This document shows positions 1 through 8,103 of a DNA stretch of 64,000 nt, piece after piece. The notes under the pieces were generated by a model that worked only from the letters and a program-made list of their open reading frames with translations, did not search any database and was not told the origin of the DNA. Each line of letters begins with the position of its first letter. Within the stretch, counting starts at the first letter, position 1. Location of the stretch: the NCBI RefSeq assembly GCF_004217145.1, contig NZ_SHKR01000011.1, positions 1,302,001-1,366,000 on the forward strand. The letters are read 5' to 3'. The translations under genes were made by a program, and so were the position numbers. This stretch comes from Kribbella rubisoli (GTDB taxonomy: Bacteria > Actinomycetota > Actinomycetes > Propionibacteriales > Kribbellaceae).

Positions 1-492
1 TCGGCCGTGCGGCACCTGCTGTCGCTCGGCCGCTCGAAAATCGCGCATGTCACCGGCCCGGACTCCCACCACAGCGCGCAGGTCCGCGCCGCCGCAACTG
101 TCGAGGCGGCCGGTGACGCGTTCGCCGGCGAGCCGCTGCACGGCGAGTGGAGCGAACGCTGGGGCCGGCACGCGGTCGACGTACTGCTCCGGGCCCAACC
201 CGCCGTCGACGCGATCGCGTGCGGCAGCGACCAGATCGCCCGGGGGGTCTGCGACCGGCTTCGCGAGCTCGGTCGCTCGGTCCCGGACGACATCGCGGTC
301 ACCGGCTACGACAACTGGTCGGTGATGGCGCTCGCGAGCCGGCCGCCGCTCACCACCGTCGACATGGAGCTCGAGGAGCTCGGCCGCCGGACGGCGAACC
401 TTCTCCTCGACGCGATCGCCGGCTCGGCCCACCCCGGCCCGATGGAGCTCCCCACCCGTCTCATCACCCGGGAGTCGACGCTCGGCACCTGA
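1..492 (+). CDS. LacI-family transcriptional regulator, C-terminal part (cut by the window edge)
   Basis: The reading frame is already open at base 1 and runs to TGA at 490-492, so this is the 3' end of a longer gene. The 163 visible residues match the effector-binding core of LacI/GalR repressors: the segment DAIACGSDQIARGV, then VPDDIAVTGYDN, then the PPLTTVDMELEELGRRTANLLL helix region and a closing LITRESTLGT. The N-terminal helix-turn-helix lies outside the window. LacI repressors of this type usually control sugar uptake or catabolism; the ligand cannot be told from here. Confidence 0.9.
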   Translation, partial: SAVRHLLSLGRSKIAHVTGPDSHHSAQVRAAATVEAAGDAFAGEPLHGEWSERWGRHAVDVLLRAQPAVDAIACGSDQIARGVCDRLRELGRSVPDDIAVTGYDNWSVMALASRPPLTTVDMELEELGRRTANLLLDAIAGSAHPGPMELPTRLITRESTLGT

Positions 493-570
493 CCTGACAT
501 CTGGCTTGGGCACCTGAACGTCACCTCGGCGACTCCCAGTAGTCGCCGAGCGGGCCCTAGATTGGTGCGG

Positions 571-1749
571 GTGCTGCGCAAGCTCCTGATCGGCGTAGCG
601 GTGATCGCCACATTCGTGGCGGGGGTGGGCACCGCACGCCTGGTTCTTGATCCCACCGGTGGCGTGATCAAGCAGCTCGCATTCCTGCGAGCCGAGATCG
701 AGGACGGAGCGGATCGAGCTGCGCAGAAACAGTTTCCGGAGGGGTACTTCTTCCTGAACGTGCTGTACGGGCTCAGCTGGGTCCAGGTCGGTCTCGACGA
801 CTCGGCGCAGTCGGCCGACGCGACCGCGGAGGTCCGCTGGTCCCTCGATCGACTCGCCTCCACGGACGGTACGGCGCCGTTCGACCCGTCGCTGCAACCG
901 CAGTACGGCGTTTTCTACGCGGGGTGGACGAACTGGCTGCGTGGCGGTCTGATCGCCCTCGGCCACTCCGACGCGGCCGATCTCGACACATTCACGAGCG
1001 AGTCGGTCGAGCTCGCCACCGCGTTCCGGACTGCGAAGACGCCGTTCCTCGCGTCGTACCCAGGTCAGGCCTGGCCGGTCGACTCGGTCGTGGCGATCGC
1101 CTCACTCCGCCAGTACGACGCCTTGGTCGCGCCGCGGTTCGGGCAGATCGCGCGGAACTGGGTGACGACGGCGAAGACCAAGGTGGACCCGGCGACGGGT
1201 CTGCTACCACATCAGGTGGCGCCGGAGGAGTCCGGTGCGCGTGGTTCGTCGCAGGCGATGATCCAGCGCTTCCTCGTCGACATCGACCCGACGTTCGCGC
1301 GAACGCAGTACGAGCTCTTCAAGGACAAGTTCGTCACCCGGGTCGGTGTCCGCGAGTACCCGAAGGGCACCACCGGCAACGGCGATGTCGATTCCGGGCC
1401 GCTGGTGCTCGGGATGAGCCTGTCGGCGACGGTGGTTGCGATGGGTGCGGCGCGGGTGCACAACGATCCACTCGGGGATCGGCTCGGGCGGGAGGGTGAG
1501 CTGCTCGGGCTTCCGCTCTCCGGGTTGAAGACCAAGCGCTACGCGTTCGGCGCGGTGCCGATCGGGGACGCGTTCCTGGCCTGGTCGACCTCCGCGCGAC
1601 CGTTGGTCGCGCCCGAACAGCCGAAGCTCGACGGCGGCTCCGGGTGGTGGCGTCTTCCTTGGTTGCTGGTGCTCTGGCTGCCCGCGTTGCTCCTGTGGGG
1701 CGTACTCCGCCTCAGACACCGGGGCCGGAGACGGAGACGTGGACACTAA
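571..1749 (+). CDS. membrane-anchored protein of unknown function
   Basis: This protein of about 392 residues is not recognised with certainty. One hydrophobic helix lies at the N-terminus (about residues 5-23, LIGVAVIATFVAGVGTA) and one near the C-terminus (WLLVLWLPALLLWGVL), followed by a basic tail of arginines. The helical middle part, with aromatic motifs such as GYFFLNVLYGLSW and YPGQAWPVDS, resembles an alpha/alpha-barrel fold of the kind found in linalool dehydratase-isomerase-like proteins; that is a guess. I chose GTG 571 because TAGATT (558-563) sits 7 nt upstream, as for a leaderless transcript. TTG 562 and GTG 565 are alternatives. It ends 9 nt before the TrmH gene. Confidence 0.65.
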   Translation: MLRKLLIGVAVIATFVAGVGTARLVLDPTGGVIKQLAFLRAEIEDGADRAAQKQFPEGYFFLNVLYGLSWVQVGLDDSAQSADATAEVRWSLDRLASTDGTAPFDPSLQPQYGVFYAGWTNWLRGGLIALGHSDAADLDTFTSESVELATAFRTAKTPFLASYPGQAWPVDSVVAIASLRQYDALVAPRFGQIARNWVTTAKTKVDPATGLLPHQVAPEESGARGSSQAMIQRFLVDIDPTFARTQYELFKDKFVTRVGVREYPKGTTGNGDVDSGPLVLGMSLSATVVAMGAARVHNDPLGDRLGREGELLGLPLSGLKTKRYAFGAVPIGDAFLAWSTSARPLVAPEQPKLDGGSGWWRLPWLLVLWLPALLLWGVLRLRHRGRRRRRGH

Positions 1750-1758
1750 GGTGATTGT

Positions 1759-2568
1759 GTGCAACGGATCTCGTCGCGGAACGCCAGGTTTCAGGTGTGG
1801 CAGGCGTCGCTGACCAATCGGACCAAGCGGCAGCGCGCCGGCGAGTTCCTGGTCCAGGGCGTGCGGCCGATTTCTGTTGCCGTAGACAACGGTTGGCCGG
1901 TGCGGGCGCTGATCACCGACGCCTCCCGACCGCTGTCGAAGTGGGCGTCGGAGTTGCTGCAGCGACTCCCGGACGTGGAGCGGGTCGCGATGGCGCCGGA
2001 GTTGCTGGCCGAGCTCGGCGAGAAGGACGAGGCGGCGGAGCTGATCGCCGTACTCGAGCTGCCTGCCGATGATCTCGATCGGATCCCGGTCGGGCCGGAC
2101 TTCCTCGGGGTCGTCTTCGACCGGCCGACCGGGCCGGGGAACATCGGGTCGATCATCCGGTCCGCGGATGCGTTCGGCGCCGACGGGCTGATCGTCACCG
2201 GACATGCGGCCGATGTGTACGACCCGAAGGCGGTCCGCGCGACGACGGGATCGCTGTTCGCGGTTCCCGCCGTACGCGCGGCATCCCATCGCGAGGTCCT
2301 CGATTGGGTCCGCCGTTCGTCGATCCCGATCGTTGTCGTCGGCACCGACGAGCACGGGTCGACCGACGTCTACGACTTCGACTTCACGCAGCCGGTCCTG
2401 CTCCTGATCGGCAACGAGACGGCCGGCTTGAGCTCAGCCTGGAGAGAAGCGGCCGACCACCTGGTCCGCATCCCCATCACCGGCTCGGCCAGCTCGCTCA
2501 ACGCGGCCAACGCCGCGACGGCAGTCCTGTACGAGATCTCTCGCCAGCGTTCACGCCCGGCACAGTAG
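1759..2568 (+). CDS. TrmH-family (SpoU) RNA methyltransferase
   Basis: A 269-residue SAM-dependent RNA 2'-O-ribose methyltransferase of the SPOUT (trefoil knot) class. The three family motifs are visible: GPGNIGSIIRSADAFGADGL (motif 1), VLLLIGNETAGLS (motif 2), and IPITGSASSLNAANAATAVL (motif 3, which forms the knot and binds SAM). The N-terminal 90 residues form an L30e-like RNA-binding region typical of TsnR/RlmB relatives. Start GTG 1759 lies 6 nt after TAAGGT (1747-1752), a leaderless arrangement overlapping the preceding stop codon. The exact modified rRNA or tRNA position is unknown. It overlaps the convergent methyltransferase gene by 18 bp. Confidence 0.9.
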   Translation: MQRISSRNARFQVWQASLTNRTKRQRAGEFLVQGVRPISVAVDNGWPVRALITDASRPLSKWASELLQRLPDVERVAMAPELLAELGEKDEAAELIAVLELPADDLDRIPVGPDFLGVVFDRPTGPGNIGSIIRSADAFGADGLIVTGHAADVYDPKAVRATTGSLFAVPAVRAASHREVLDWVRRSSIPIVVVGTDEHGSTDVYDFDFTQPVLLLIGNETAGLSSAWREAADHLVRIPITGSASSLNAANAATAVLYEISRQRSRPAQ

Positions 2569-3345
2569 CTCGCCGTGCAGGATGGAAATGGTCGCGTCCG
2601 GCGTGGCCGTCCAGGTCTGCCAGGCTTGCGAGATCGCTTCCAGCTGCTCCTCCGGTACGCCGGACGCGCGCGCCTGATCCGCGAGCGCTGACTTGAGGAT
2701 GCGATCCGCCCACATGCCGCCCCAGAAGGCACGGTCCTCGGGGTTGGTGAACGCCCAGGTCGAGGTGGTCGCATCGACATTCTCGAAGCCTGCCGCCAAG
2801 GCCCAGGACAGGAGGCGTCGACCGGCATCCGGCTCGCCCCTGTTGGCGCGGGCCATCCGCTGGTAGAGCGCCATCCACTCGTCGAGCTCGGGCAGCTCCG
2901 GGTACCAGACGAAACCGTGGTAGTCCGAGTCGCGGACCGCGACGATGCCGCCGGGCTTGCAGACCCGACGCATCTCGCGCAACGCCTGCACCGGATCCCC
3001 GACGTGCTGTAGGACTTGGTGCGCGTGTACGACGTCGAACGTGTCGTCCGGCAGCTCCAGCGCATGCACATCGCCGACGACGAACTCGACGTCGAGGTCC
3101 AGCTCCGCGAACGTCGCCTTGGTGATGTCGAGGGCGGCGGCGTTGGCTTCCAGCGCGGTGGTCCGGCCGGGTTCGACCAGGCGGGCGAGGTCGGCGGTGA
3201 TCGTGCCGGGACCGGCGCCGACGTCGAGCAACGACATCCCGGGCCGCAGGTGCGCCAGCAGATAGCCGGCCGAATTCTCCGCAGTACGCCAGCTGTGCGA
3301 TCGCAGTACCGACTCGTGATGTCCGTGCGTGTAGACGTTGTTCAT
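2551..3345 (-). CDS. class I SAM-dependent methyltransferase
   Basis: A 264-residue methyltransferase of the UbiE/Methyltransf_11 type. Motif I LLDVGAGPGTITADLA (about residues 38-53) binds SAM. The acidic residue of motif II is in TTALEANAAAL, motif post-I is FVVGDVHALELPDDTFDVVHAH, and REMRRVCKPGGIVAVRDSD ends the core. The C-terminal third (FWGGMWADRI, EEQLEAISQAWQTW) is a substrate lid seen in many actinobacterial small-molecule methyltransferases. A good ribosome binding site, AAAGGAG, stands 6 nt before ATG 3345. The methyl acceptor is unknown. Confidence 0.88.
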   Translation of the reverse strand: MNNVYTHGHHESVLRSHSWRTAENSAGYLLAHLRPGMSLLDVGAGPGTITADLARLVEPGRTTALEANAAALDITKATFAELDLDVEFVVGDVHALELPDDTFDVVHAHQVLQHVGDPVQALREMRRVCKPGGIVAVRDSDYHGFVWYPELPELDEWMALYQRMARANRGEPDAGRRLLSWALAAGFENVDATTSTWAFTNPEDRAFWGGMWADRILKSALADQARASGVPEEQLEAISQAWQTWTATPDATISILHGELLCRA

Positions 3346-3510
3346 CCCAGGCTCCTTTGCCCTCTCTCGACAGTCTCCACGCTAATCCACAATCTTGATT
3401 TATGAGACATATTGTCTTGAGATACGAGACGACGTACATGACCGAATATGGCCAGACCAACGGCCGGCCGGCGGGCGAACCTTGAGGAACAAACCCTCAG
3501 GAGGATGCAG

Positions 3511-3807
3511 ATGTTGGCAAAGGTGTTTCCGATCAAGCTGAAGGACGGCAACCAGGCCGCCGCCGAGGCGATCGTGCAGGAGTTCGGCCCGATGGGGCCG
3601 GGCGCGGAGGAGGGCACGCTGTCGTTCCGCGTGTACCGCGATCCGGCGACGCCGGACTACCTGTTGTTCGTCGAGCACTTCGCGGACCAGGCGGCGTACG
3701 ACGCGCACACCGGGTCGTCGGCGTACAAGGAACTGATCGCGGGCCGGTTCGCCGACCTGATCGTCGAGTTCGTCGAGGTCGACCACGAACTGCTGGTCAG
3801 CCTGTGA
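3511..3807 (+). CDS. antibiotic biosynthesis monooxygenase (ABM)-domain protein
   Basis: A small 98-residue ferredoxin-like alpha/beta protein. The sequence AKVFPIKLKDG...FGPMGPGAEEGTLSFRVYRDPATPDYLLFVEHFADQAAYDAHTGS follows the ABM pattern (strand, long helix, VYRD..P....FVE.F.D..AY..H). Members are cofactor-free monooxygenases, haem-degrading enzymes or quinol oxygenases, so substrate and activity are open. I chose ATG 3511 because AGGAGG (3499-3504) precedes it by 6 nt; longer in-frame starts have no binding site. The stop overlaps the next start as GTGA, so it is translationally coupled to the PEP-mutase-like enzyme. Confidence 0.8.
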   Translation: MLAKVFPIKLKDGNQAAAEAIVQEFGPMGPGAEEGTLSFRVYRDPATPDYLLFVEHFADQAAYDAHTGSSAYKELIAGRFADLIVEFVEVDHELLVSL

Positions 3808-4553
3808 GCACGCAGAACGAGTTGGCGCGGCAGTTGCGTGCGTTGCACGAGGGGCAGCCGCTGGTGCTGCCGAACGCGTGGGATGCAGGTTCGGCGCGGG
3901 CGATCGAGGCGGCGGGGGCGAAGGCGATCGCGACGACGAGCGCCGGTGTTGCTTGGGCGCATGGTGTTGATGACGCGGGCGGCTTGGATCAGGAGTCGGC
4001 GGTCGCGGCGCTGCGGCTGATCTGCGCGGCGGTGTCGGTGCCCGTGACGGCTGATATCGAGGCTGGGTACGGCGATGTCGCGGGCACGGTGAACGGCGTA
4101 CTCGAGGCCGGGGTGGTCGGTGTGAATCTCGAGGACAGCACCGGGCGGGTGCTCGACGATCCGTTGGTGCATGTCGAGCGGATCAAGGCGGCACGGGCGG
4201 CGGCTGTTGCCGCGGGCATCGAGCTGGTGATCAACGCGCGGACCGATACGTACCTGTTCGGCGACAAGACCGGGACGCTGGAGCGCGCGAAGATGTACGC
4301 CGATGCGGGTGCGGACGTGCTGTTCGTGCCTGGTGTGGTCGGCGCGGCAACGATCGCCGAACTGGTCGAGGGCTCGCCGCTGCCGCTCAACGTGATGGTA
4401 GGCCCGGGCGCTCCCACGGTCGGCGAACTCGCGGAATTGGGTGTCGCGCGAATCAGTCTCGGCCCGGCGATCACCGGTGCCGCCTATGCGTTGGCAACTA
4501 CCGCTGCAAAGGAACTGTTGACCAGCGGCACCTACGAGGCGTTGGTCAGTTGA
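3804..4553 (+). CDS. isocitrate lyase/PEP mutase family protein
   Basis: A 249-residue TIM-barrel enzyme of the PEP mutase/isocitrate lyase superfamily. Landmarks are PLVLPNAWDAGSARAIEAAG at the N-terminus, SAGVAW, PVTADIEAGYGD (Mg-binding acidic residues), GVNLEDS, LVINARTDTYLFG and the GADVLFVPGV strand. The isocitrate lyase active-site loop KKCGH is absent, so it is more likely a C-C or P-C bond lyase (oxaloacetate hydrolase or 2-methylisocitrate lyase-like, for example) than a true isocitrate lyase. It starts inside the stop of the ABM gene and overlaps the convergent Ada-like gene by 22 bp. Confidence 0.85.
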   Translation: MSTQNELARQLRALHEGQPLVLPNAWDAGSARAIEAAGAKAIATTSAGVAWAHGVDDAGGLDQESAVAALRLICAAVSVPVTADIEAGYGDVAGTVNGVLEAGVVGVNLEDSTGRVLDDPLVHVERIKAARAAAVAAGIELVINARTDTYLFGDKTGTLERAKMYADAGADVLFVPGVVGAATIAELVEGSPLPLNVMVGPGAPTVGELAELGVARISLGPAITGAAYALATTAAKELLTSGTYEALVS

Positions 4554-5839
4554 TAGACGGCGGCGAGCGAGCGCCAGGGGTTGAGGCGCTCGCTCTCGCC
4601 GGGCAGGGGCCACGCGTCGCGGGCACCGAGGCGGAGGGCGATCTCTTGTGCTGCACGGTTGCTCGTCACGGTCTCGAGCGATCGCACCAACGGCTCCAGG
4701 TCACCGTCGAGCACGATGTTGCCGTCAGCCACTTCCCGCGCGAGCGGCCCGACCAGCTCAGCATCGGTCAAGGCGGCCGGCCCCGGAAATGCGTGGGTCA
4801 GACCATGACCGAGCCCCGGCACAGGTACGCCGTACACCTGGACGAGCTTGTGCAACGCCTCGGACGCGTCCTCCGGCGGCAGCTCAGCCCGCACAACAGC
4901 AGAAACAGCAACCTCGAACGGACCCCACGCCCCAGGCACCCGAACCCCGGGCCGAGCCGCAACCAGCGGGCCGAACTCCGGGTCCGCGGCCAGATGTCCA
5001 CGGGCCGAGACAGGCTCGCAGTCCAGACCGACCAAGCACGCGGCCCGGTCGACGACATGCATGACGCCCTCCCAGAACGGAAGATGCGCGCGAAGGAGCA
5101 GATGATCATCGCCGCCCGCGCCCAGCTCCAGCACACCCGGCTCACCGTCGATCGAGATCGTCCGCCGATACACACCGCCCTCGACCGACTCGACGCCTGG
5201 GATCGCGCGCGCGTGCAGGAACGCACACATCGCCTCCCAGTCGTACGGCGGCGTGAATGGCAACCGCAGCACCAAACCGCCGTCCGCGGCCAGGCGATCG
5301 CCTCGACGCCGGCGATCGCGGAGCTCACGTGGTGACGCCCGGAAGATCTCCCGCATTGCCCGGTTGAACTGCCGCAGACTGCCGAAGCCGGATGCGAACG
5401 CGATCTCCGCGATCCCGAGGTCGGTGTCGTCGAGCAACCGCCGCGCGAAGTGCGCCCGCCGCGACCGCGCGAACTGATCCGGCGTGACACCGAGGTGCTC
5501 GCTGAACATCCGTCGCAGATGCCGCGCCGACACCCCGAGCCGCGCCCCGAGCGCCTCTTCACCGGACTCGTCCAGCAGACCGGCGATGATCAACCGCACC
5601 GCGCGACAGACCAGCTCCGGCGCCTCGTCCGCAACCGTCCCGGCCACCCGGTACGGACGGCAGCGCAGACAGGCCCGATACCCGGCCGCCTCGGCCGCGG
5701 CGGGCAGCTCGAACGTGCTCACGTTCTCCGCGAGCGGCTTGGCACCACAGCCCGGCCGGCAGTAGATCCCTGTCGTGCGCACCGCGGAGTACGTCGTCAC
5801 GGATCCAACGCTAATCACGCCCACCGACAGTTCTGACAC
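4532..5839 (-). CDS. Ada/AlkA-like protein: zinc domain, AraC helix-turn-helix, AlkA N-domain, degenerate glycosylase domain
   Basis: Domain order follows actinobacterial Ada-AlkA fusions. An Ada metal-binding domain has C27-x3-C31 and C57-x2-C60, where the first Cys normally accepts methyl from phosphotriesters. An AraC-type DNA-binding domain follows (about 75-170, GVSARHLRRMFSEHLGV and ASGFGSLRQFNRAMRE), then an AlkA N-terminal domain (LRLPFTPPYDWEAM...RVPGAWGPFEVAV). The final HhH-GPD region is short. The usual GQQVS helix reads RAELPPEDASEAL, the LPGIGxWTA hairpin reads LETVTSNRAAQEI, and the segment carrying the catalytic Asp is missing between DAWPLPG and ESERLNPWRS. It may therefore act only as a methylation-responsive regulator. 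Start is uncertain: an internal GTG at residue 14 is possible. Confidence 0.8.
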   Translation of the reverse strand: MSELSVGVISVGSVTTYSAVRTTGIYCRPGCGAKPLAENVSTFELPAAAEAAGYRACLRCRPYRVAGTVADEAPELVCRAVRLIIAGLLDESGEEALGARLGVSARHLRRMFSEHLGVTPDQFARSRRAHFARRLLDDTDLGIAEIAFASGFGSLRQFNRAMREIFRASPRELRDRRRRGDRLAADGGLVLRLPFTPPYDWEAMCAFLHARAIPGVESVEGGVYRRTISIDGEPGVLELGAGGDDHLLLRAHLPFWEGVMHVVDRAACLVGLDCEPVSARGHLAADPEFGPLVAARPGVRVPGAWGPFEVAVSAVVRAELPPEDASEALHKLVQVYGVPVPGLGHGLTHAFPGPAALTDAELVGPLAREVADGNIVLDGDLEPLVRSLETVTSNRAAQEIALRLGARDAWPLPGESERLNPWRSLAAVYQLTNAS

Positions 5840-5883
5840 GCTCCTTACACCGCGCGCCGACGGTCACCGCTAAGGTACAGCGG

Positions 5884-6423
5884 GTGCATTCGAAACCGAT
5901 GCTTGTCGTGATCAGCGGTCCGCCCGGGACCGGGAAGACGACGTTGGCGCACCGGCTCGCGACCGCGATCGGCTGCCCGGCGATCTGCCGCGACGAGATC
6001 AAGGAAGGCATGGCGCACGCGACGCCGGGATTCGTCCCCGGGCCCGGCGACCCGCTCACGATGCGGACACTGTCGACGTTCTTCGACGTGATCGGTCTGC
6101 TGATCGGCCGCGGTACGACGGTCGTCGCGGAGGCGGCCTTCCAGGACCGGCTGTGGAATCCCGGACTGACCCCGCTGCTCGGCCGCGCGGACATCCGGAT
6201 CGTGCACTGCGTCGTACCGGCCGAGGTCGCGCTCGCGCGGATCACCGCCCGCTCATCCTCGGACCCGCGCCGATCGGCGCACGAGGATGCGCAGATCAGC
6301 TCCGACGCCCGCCTGCGGACCCACAACTCCTTCCAGGCCGTTGATCTACCGGTCCCCTCCATCACCCTCGACACCACTGCCGAGCCGCCACTCGAGGACG
6401 TGCTGGCGTTCTTGTCGCGCTAA
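5884..6423 (+). CDS. P-loop kinase-like ATPase (AAA_33/zeta-toxin-like fold)
   Basis: A 179-residue P-loop NTPase with Walker A GPPGTGKT (residues 12-19), a following CRDEIKEG motif of the kind that positions Asp in small-molecule kinases (chloramphenicol phosphotransferase and AAA_33 families), and FQDRLW/RIVHCVVPAEVALARI with the LID region RSSSDPRRSAHEDA. The phosphate acceptor is unknown. The GTG start lies 7 nt after TAAGGT (5871-5876), again a leaderless pattern. It is divergent from the Ada-like gene across only 44 bp. A large inverted repeat begins at its stop codon. Confidence 0.75.
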   Translation: MHSKPMLVVISGPPGTGKTTLAHRLATAIGCPAICRDEIKEGMAHATPGFVPGPGDPLTMRTLSTFFDVIGLLIGRGTTVVAEAAFQDRLWNPGLTPLLGRADIRIVHCVVPAEVALARITARSSSDPRRSAHEDAQISSDARLRTHNSFQAVDLPVPSITLDTTAEPPLEDVLAFLSR

Positions 6424-6512
6424 CGACAGGAGGTAGTCGCCTCACGGCGGCTGACGAGGAGTCGCTCAGGCGGGAGTTGGACGAGCGTGGTGGACTACCT
6501 CCTGTCGTTAGC
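6419..6512. repeat. 94-bp palindromic element, perfect 20-bp arms
   Basis: The arms GCTAACGACAGGAGGTAGTC (6419-6438) and its exact reverse complement (6493-6512) are separated by 54 bases that can fold further. The left arm contains the stop codon of the kinase gene and a perfect Shine-Dalgarno string AGGAGGT with no start codon behind it. The hairpin lies 8 nt before the ribosome binding site of the RraA gene, so it may stop or attenuate read-through. No T-tract follows. Confidence 0.85.
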
Positions 6513-6532
6513 ACTTCGCCGAGAGGATCCAC

Positions 6533-7216
6533 ATGCTTGAGCGGTTTGCAGGGTTGACCACGGCACATGTCGCCGACGCCTGCGTGCGGGCGGGTGTGCC
6601 GGTGCGGACGGTTTCGTTGACGGCGGTCGTTGGCGAGCGGCTCGCGGGGCGGGTGTTGCCGGCTCAGCATGTGGGCAGCGTGGACGCGTTCCTGGAGGCG
6701 TTCGAGTCCGCGGCTGCGGGCGACGTGCTCGTGGTGGACAACGGAGGCCGGCGAGACGAGGCCTGTGTCGGCGATCTGGTTGCGCTGGAGGCTGCGGCTG
6801 CCGGGATCGCGGGGATCGTGATCTGGGGACTGCACCGCGACACGGTCGACATCACCGCGATCGGGATGCCGGTGTTCAGCCTCGGTGCGTTGCCGACCGG
6901 GCCGTTGCGGCTCGATCCGCGGCCCGCGGATGCGTTGTCCAAGGCAACGATCGGCGAGTGGACGGTGACCCGCGAGGACGTCGTCCTCGCGGATGAGGAC
7001 GGCGCGATCTTCGTACCGGCGGACCGGGTGGACGAGCTTTTCGGGCTGGCGGAGTCGATCCGGGACACCGAGCATCGGCAGGCGGACGAGATCCGGGCCG
7101 GCCGGTCGTTGCGGGCGCAGGTGCGGTTCGGGGAGTTCCTCACCGCGCGGGCGGCAGATCCGTCGTTGACGTTCCGGCAACATCTCCGTGCGGTGAGAGG
7201 GGCGATCGAGGAATGA
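6533..7216 (+). CDS. RraA-like / 4-hydroxy-4-methyl-2-oxoglutarate aldolase-type protein
   Basis: A 227-residue protein of the RraA/HMG aldolase family. The core motif AAAGDVLVVDNGGRRDEACVGDLVALEAAAAGIAGIVIWGLHRD holds the GD pair and the Arg-Asp (HRD) that bind the divalent metal and oxo-acid substrate in class II pyruvate aldolases. DEDGAIFVPADR closes the fold. An extended C-terminal helix (about 50 residues) is longer than in E. coli RraA, favouring a metabolic lyase rather than the RNase E inhibitor. GAGAGG (6521-6526) precedes ATG 6533. The stop overlaps the aldo-keto reductase start as ATGA. Confidence 0.82.
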   Translation: MLERFAGLTTAHVADACVRAGVPVRTVSLTAVVGERLAGRVLPAQHVGSVDAFLEAFESAAAGDVLVVDNGGRRDEACVGDLVALEAAAAGIAGIVIWGLHRDTVDITAIGMPVFSLGALPTGPLRLDPRPADALSKATIGEWTVTREDVVLADEDGAIFVPADRVDELFGLAESIRDTEHRQADEIRAGRSLRAQVRFGEFLTARAADPSLTFRQHLRAVRGAIEE

Positions 7217-8103
7217 CCACAGAAGCTGCGGCCGGCACCTGGAAGCTCGGCGACGTGACCGTCAACCGGATGGGCTTCGGCGCCATGCGGATCACGGCGA
7301 ACCCGGATCGGTCGGTCGCGATCCAGGTACTGCGTCGCGCGGTCGAGCTCGGCGTGAATCACATCGACACGGCCGCGTTCTACGTGTCGCCGGGCGGAAC
7401 GCTGCGGGTGGGTGAGGGCGAGAAGCGGTACGCGAACGAGCTCATCCGCGAGGCGCTGTCGCCGTACCCGGACGGTCTGGTCATCACGACGAAGGTCGGG
7501 CCGGGTGAGAACGCGGAGCGCGGCTTCTACCACGCGACGACGGCCGCGGAACTGCGGGAGCAGGTGGAGACGAACCTGCGGCAGCTCGGCGTCGACGCGC
7601 TCGACGTGGTGAACCTGCGGATCATGAAGAAGCCGGGCGAGGACTCGCTCACCGAACGCTTCGGCTGGCTCGCAGCCCTCCGCGACGAGGGCCTGATCCG
7701 GCAACTGGGTGTCTCGAACGTCCGGATCGATCACGTCGAGGAGGCGCTCGCGATCGCGCCGGTCGTCTGCGTACAGAACAGCTACGCCGTCGACCTACGC
7801 CGCGACGAGGACCAGCTCATCGCCTTCTGCGCAGAGCGCGGCATCGCCTACGTGCCGTTCTTCGCCATCGCCGGCTCGTCCCGCGAAGGCGGCGCCACGA
7901 CCGACCACTCGACCGTCGTCGAGAAGCTCGCCGCCACCCACAACGTCACCCCACAACAGGTCCGCCTCGCCTGGACCCTCCACCACTCCCCCAACATCCT
8001 CGCCATCCCCGGCACCGGCAACCCCTCCCACCTCGAGGACAACATCGCCGCCGGCGCCCTACAGCTCTCCCCCGAAGAACTCGCGAGCCTGGACCTCAAC
8101 TGA
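7213..8103 (+). CDS. aldo/keto reductase
   Basis: A 296-residue NADP-dependent TIM-barrel oxidoreductase. Visible are GFGAMRIT at the start, NHIDTAAFYVSP (catalytic Asp and Tyr), VITTKVG (catalytic Lys), LRQLGVDALDVVNLR, IRQLGVSNVRIDHVEEA, VQNSYAV, AYVPFFAI and IPGTGNPSHLEDNIAA (NADPH phosphate binding). The usual catalytic His position reads Asn-Leu-Arg, which recurs in one actinobacterial subfamily. It is translationally coupled to the RraA-like gene, so the two probably act on the same carbonyl pathway. It overlaps the convergent LLM gene by 8 bp. Confidence 0.9.
   Translation: MTTEAAAGTWKLGDVTVNRMGFGAMRITANPDRSVAIQVLRRAVELGVNHIDTAAFYVSPGGTLRVGEGEKRYANELIREALSPYPDGLVITTKVGPGENAERGFYHATTAAELREQVETNLRQLGVDALDVVNLRIMKKPGEDSLTERFGWLAALRDEGLIRQLGVSNVRIDHVEEALAIAPVVCVQNSYAVDLRRDEDQLIAFCAERGIAYVPFFAIAGSSREGGATTDHSTVVEKLAATHNVTPQQVRLAWTLHHSPNILAIPGTGNPSHLEDNIAAGALQLSPEELASLDLN

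Noticed and set aside
3804..4553. True isocitrate lyase (glyoxylate shunt)
   Set aside because: The KKCGH catalytic loop is absent and the protein is far too short (249 residues).
6533..7216. RNase E inhibitor RraA proper
   Set aside because: The longer C-terminus and coupling to an aldo-keto reductase favour a metabolic aldolase-type role over the E. coli regulator.
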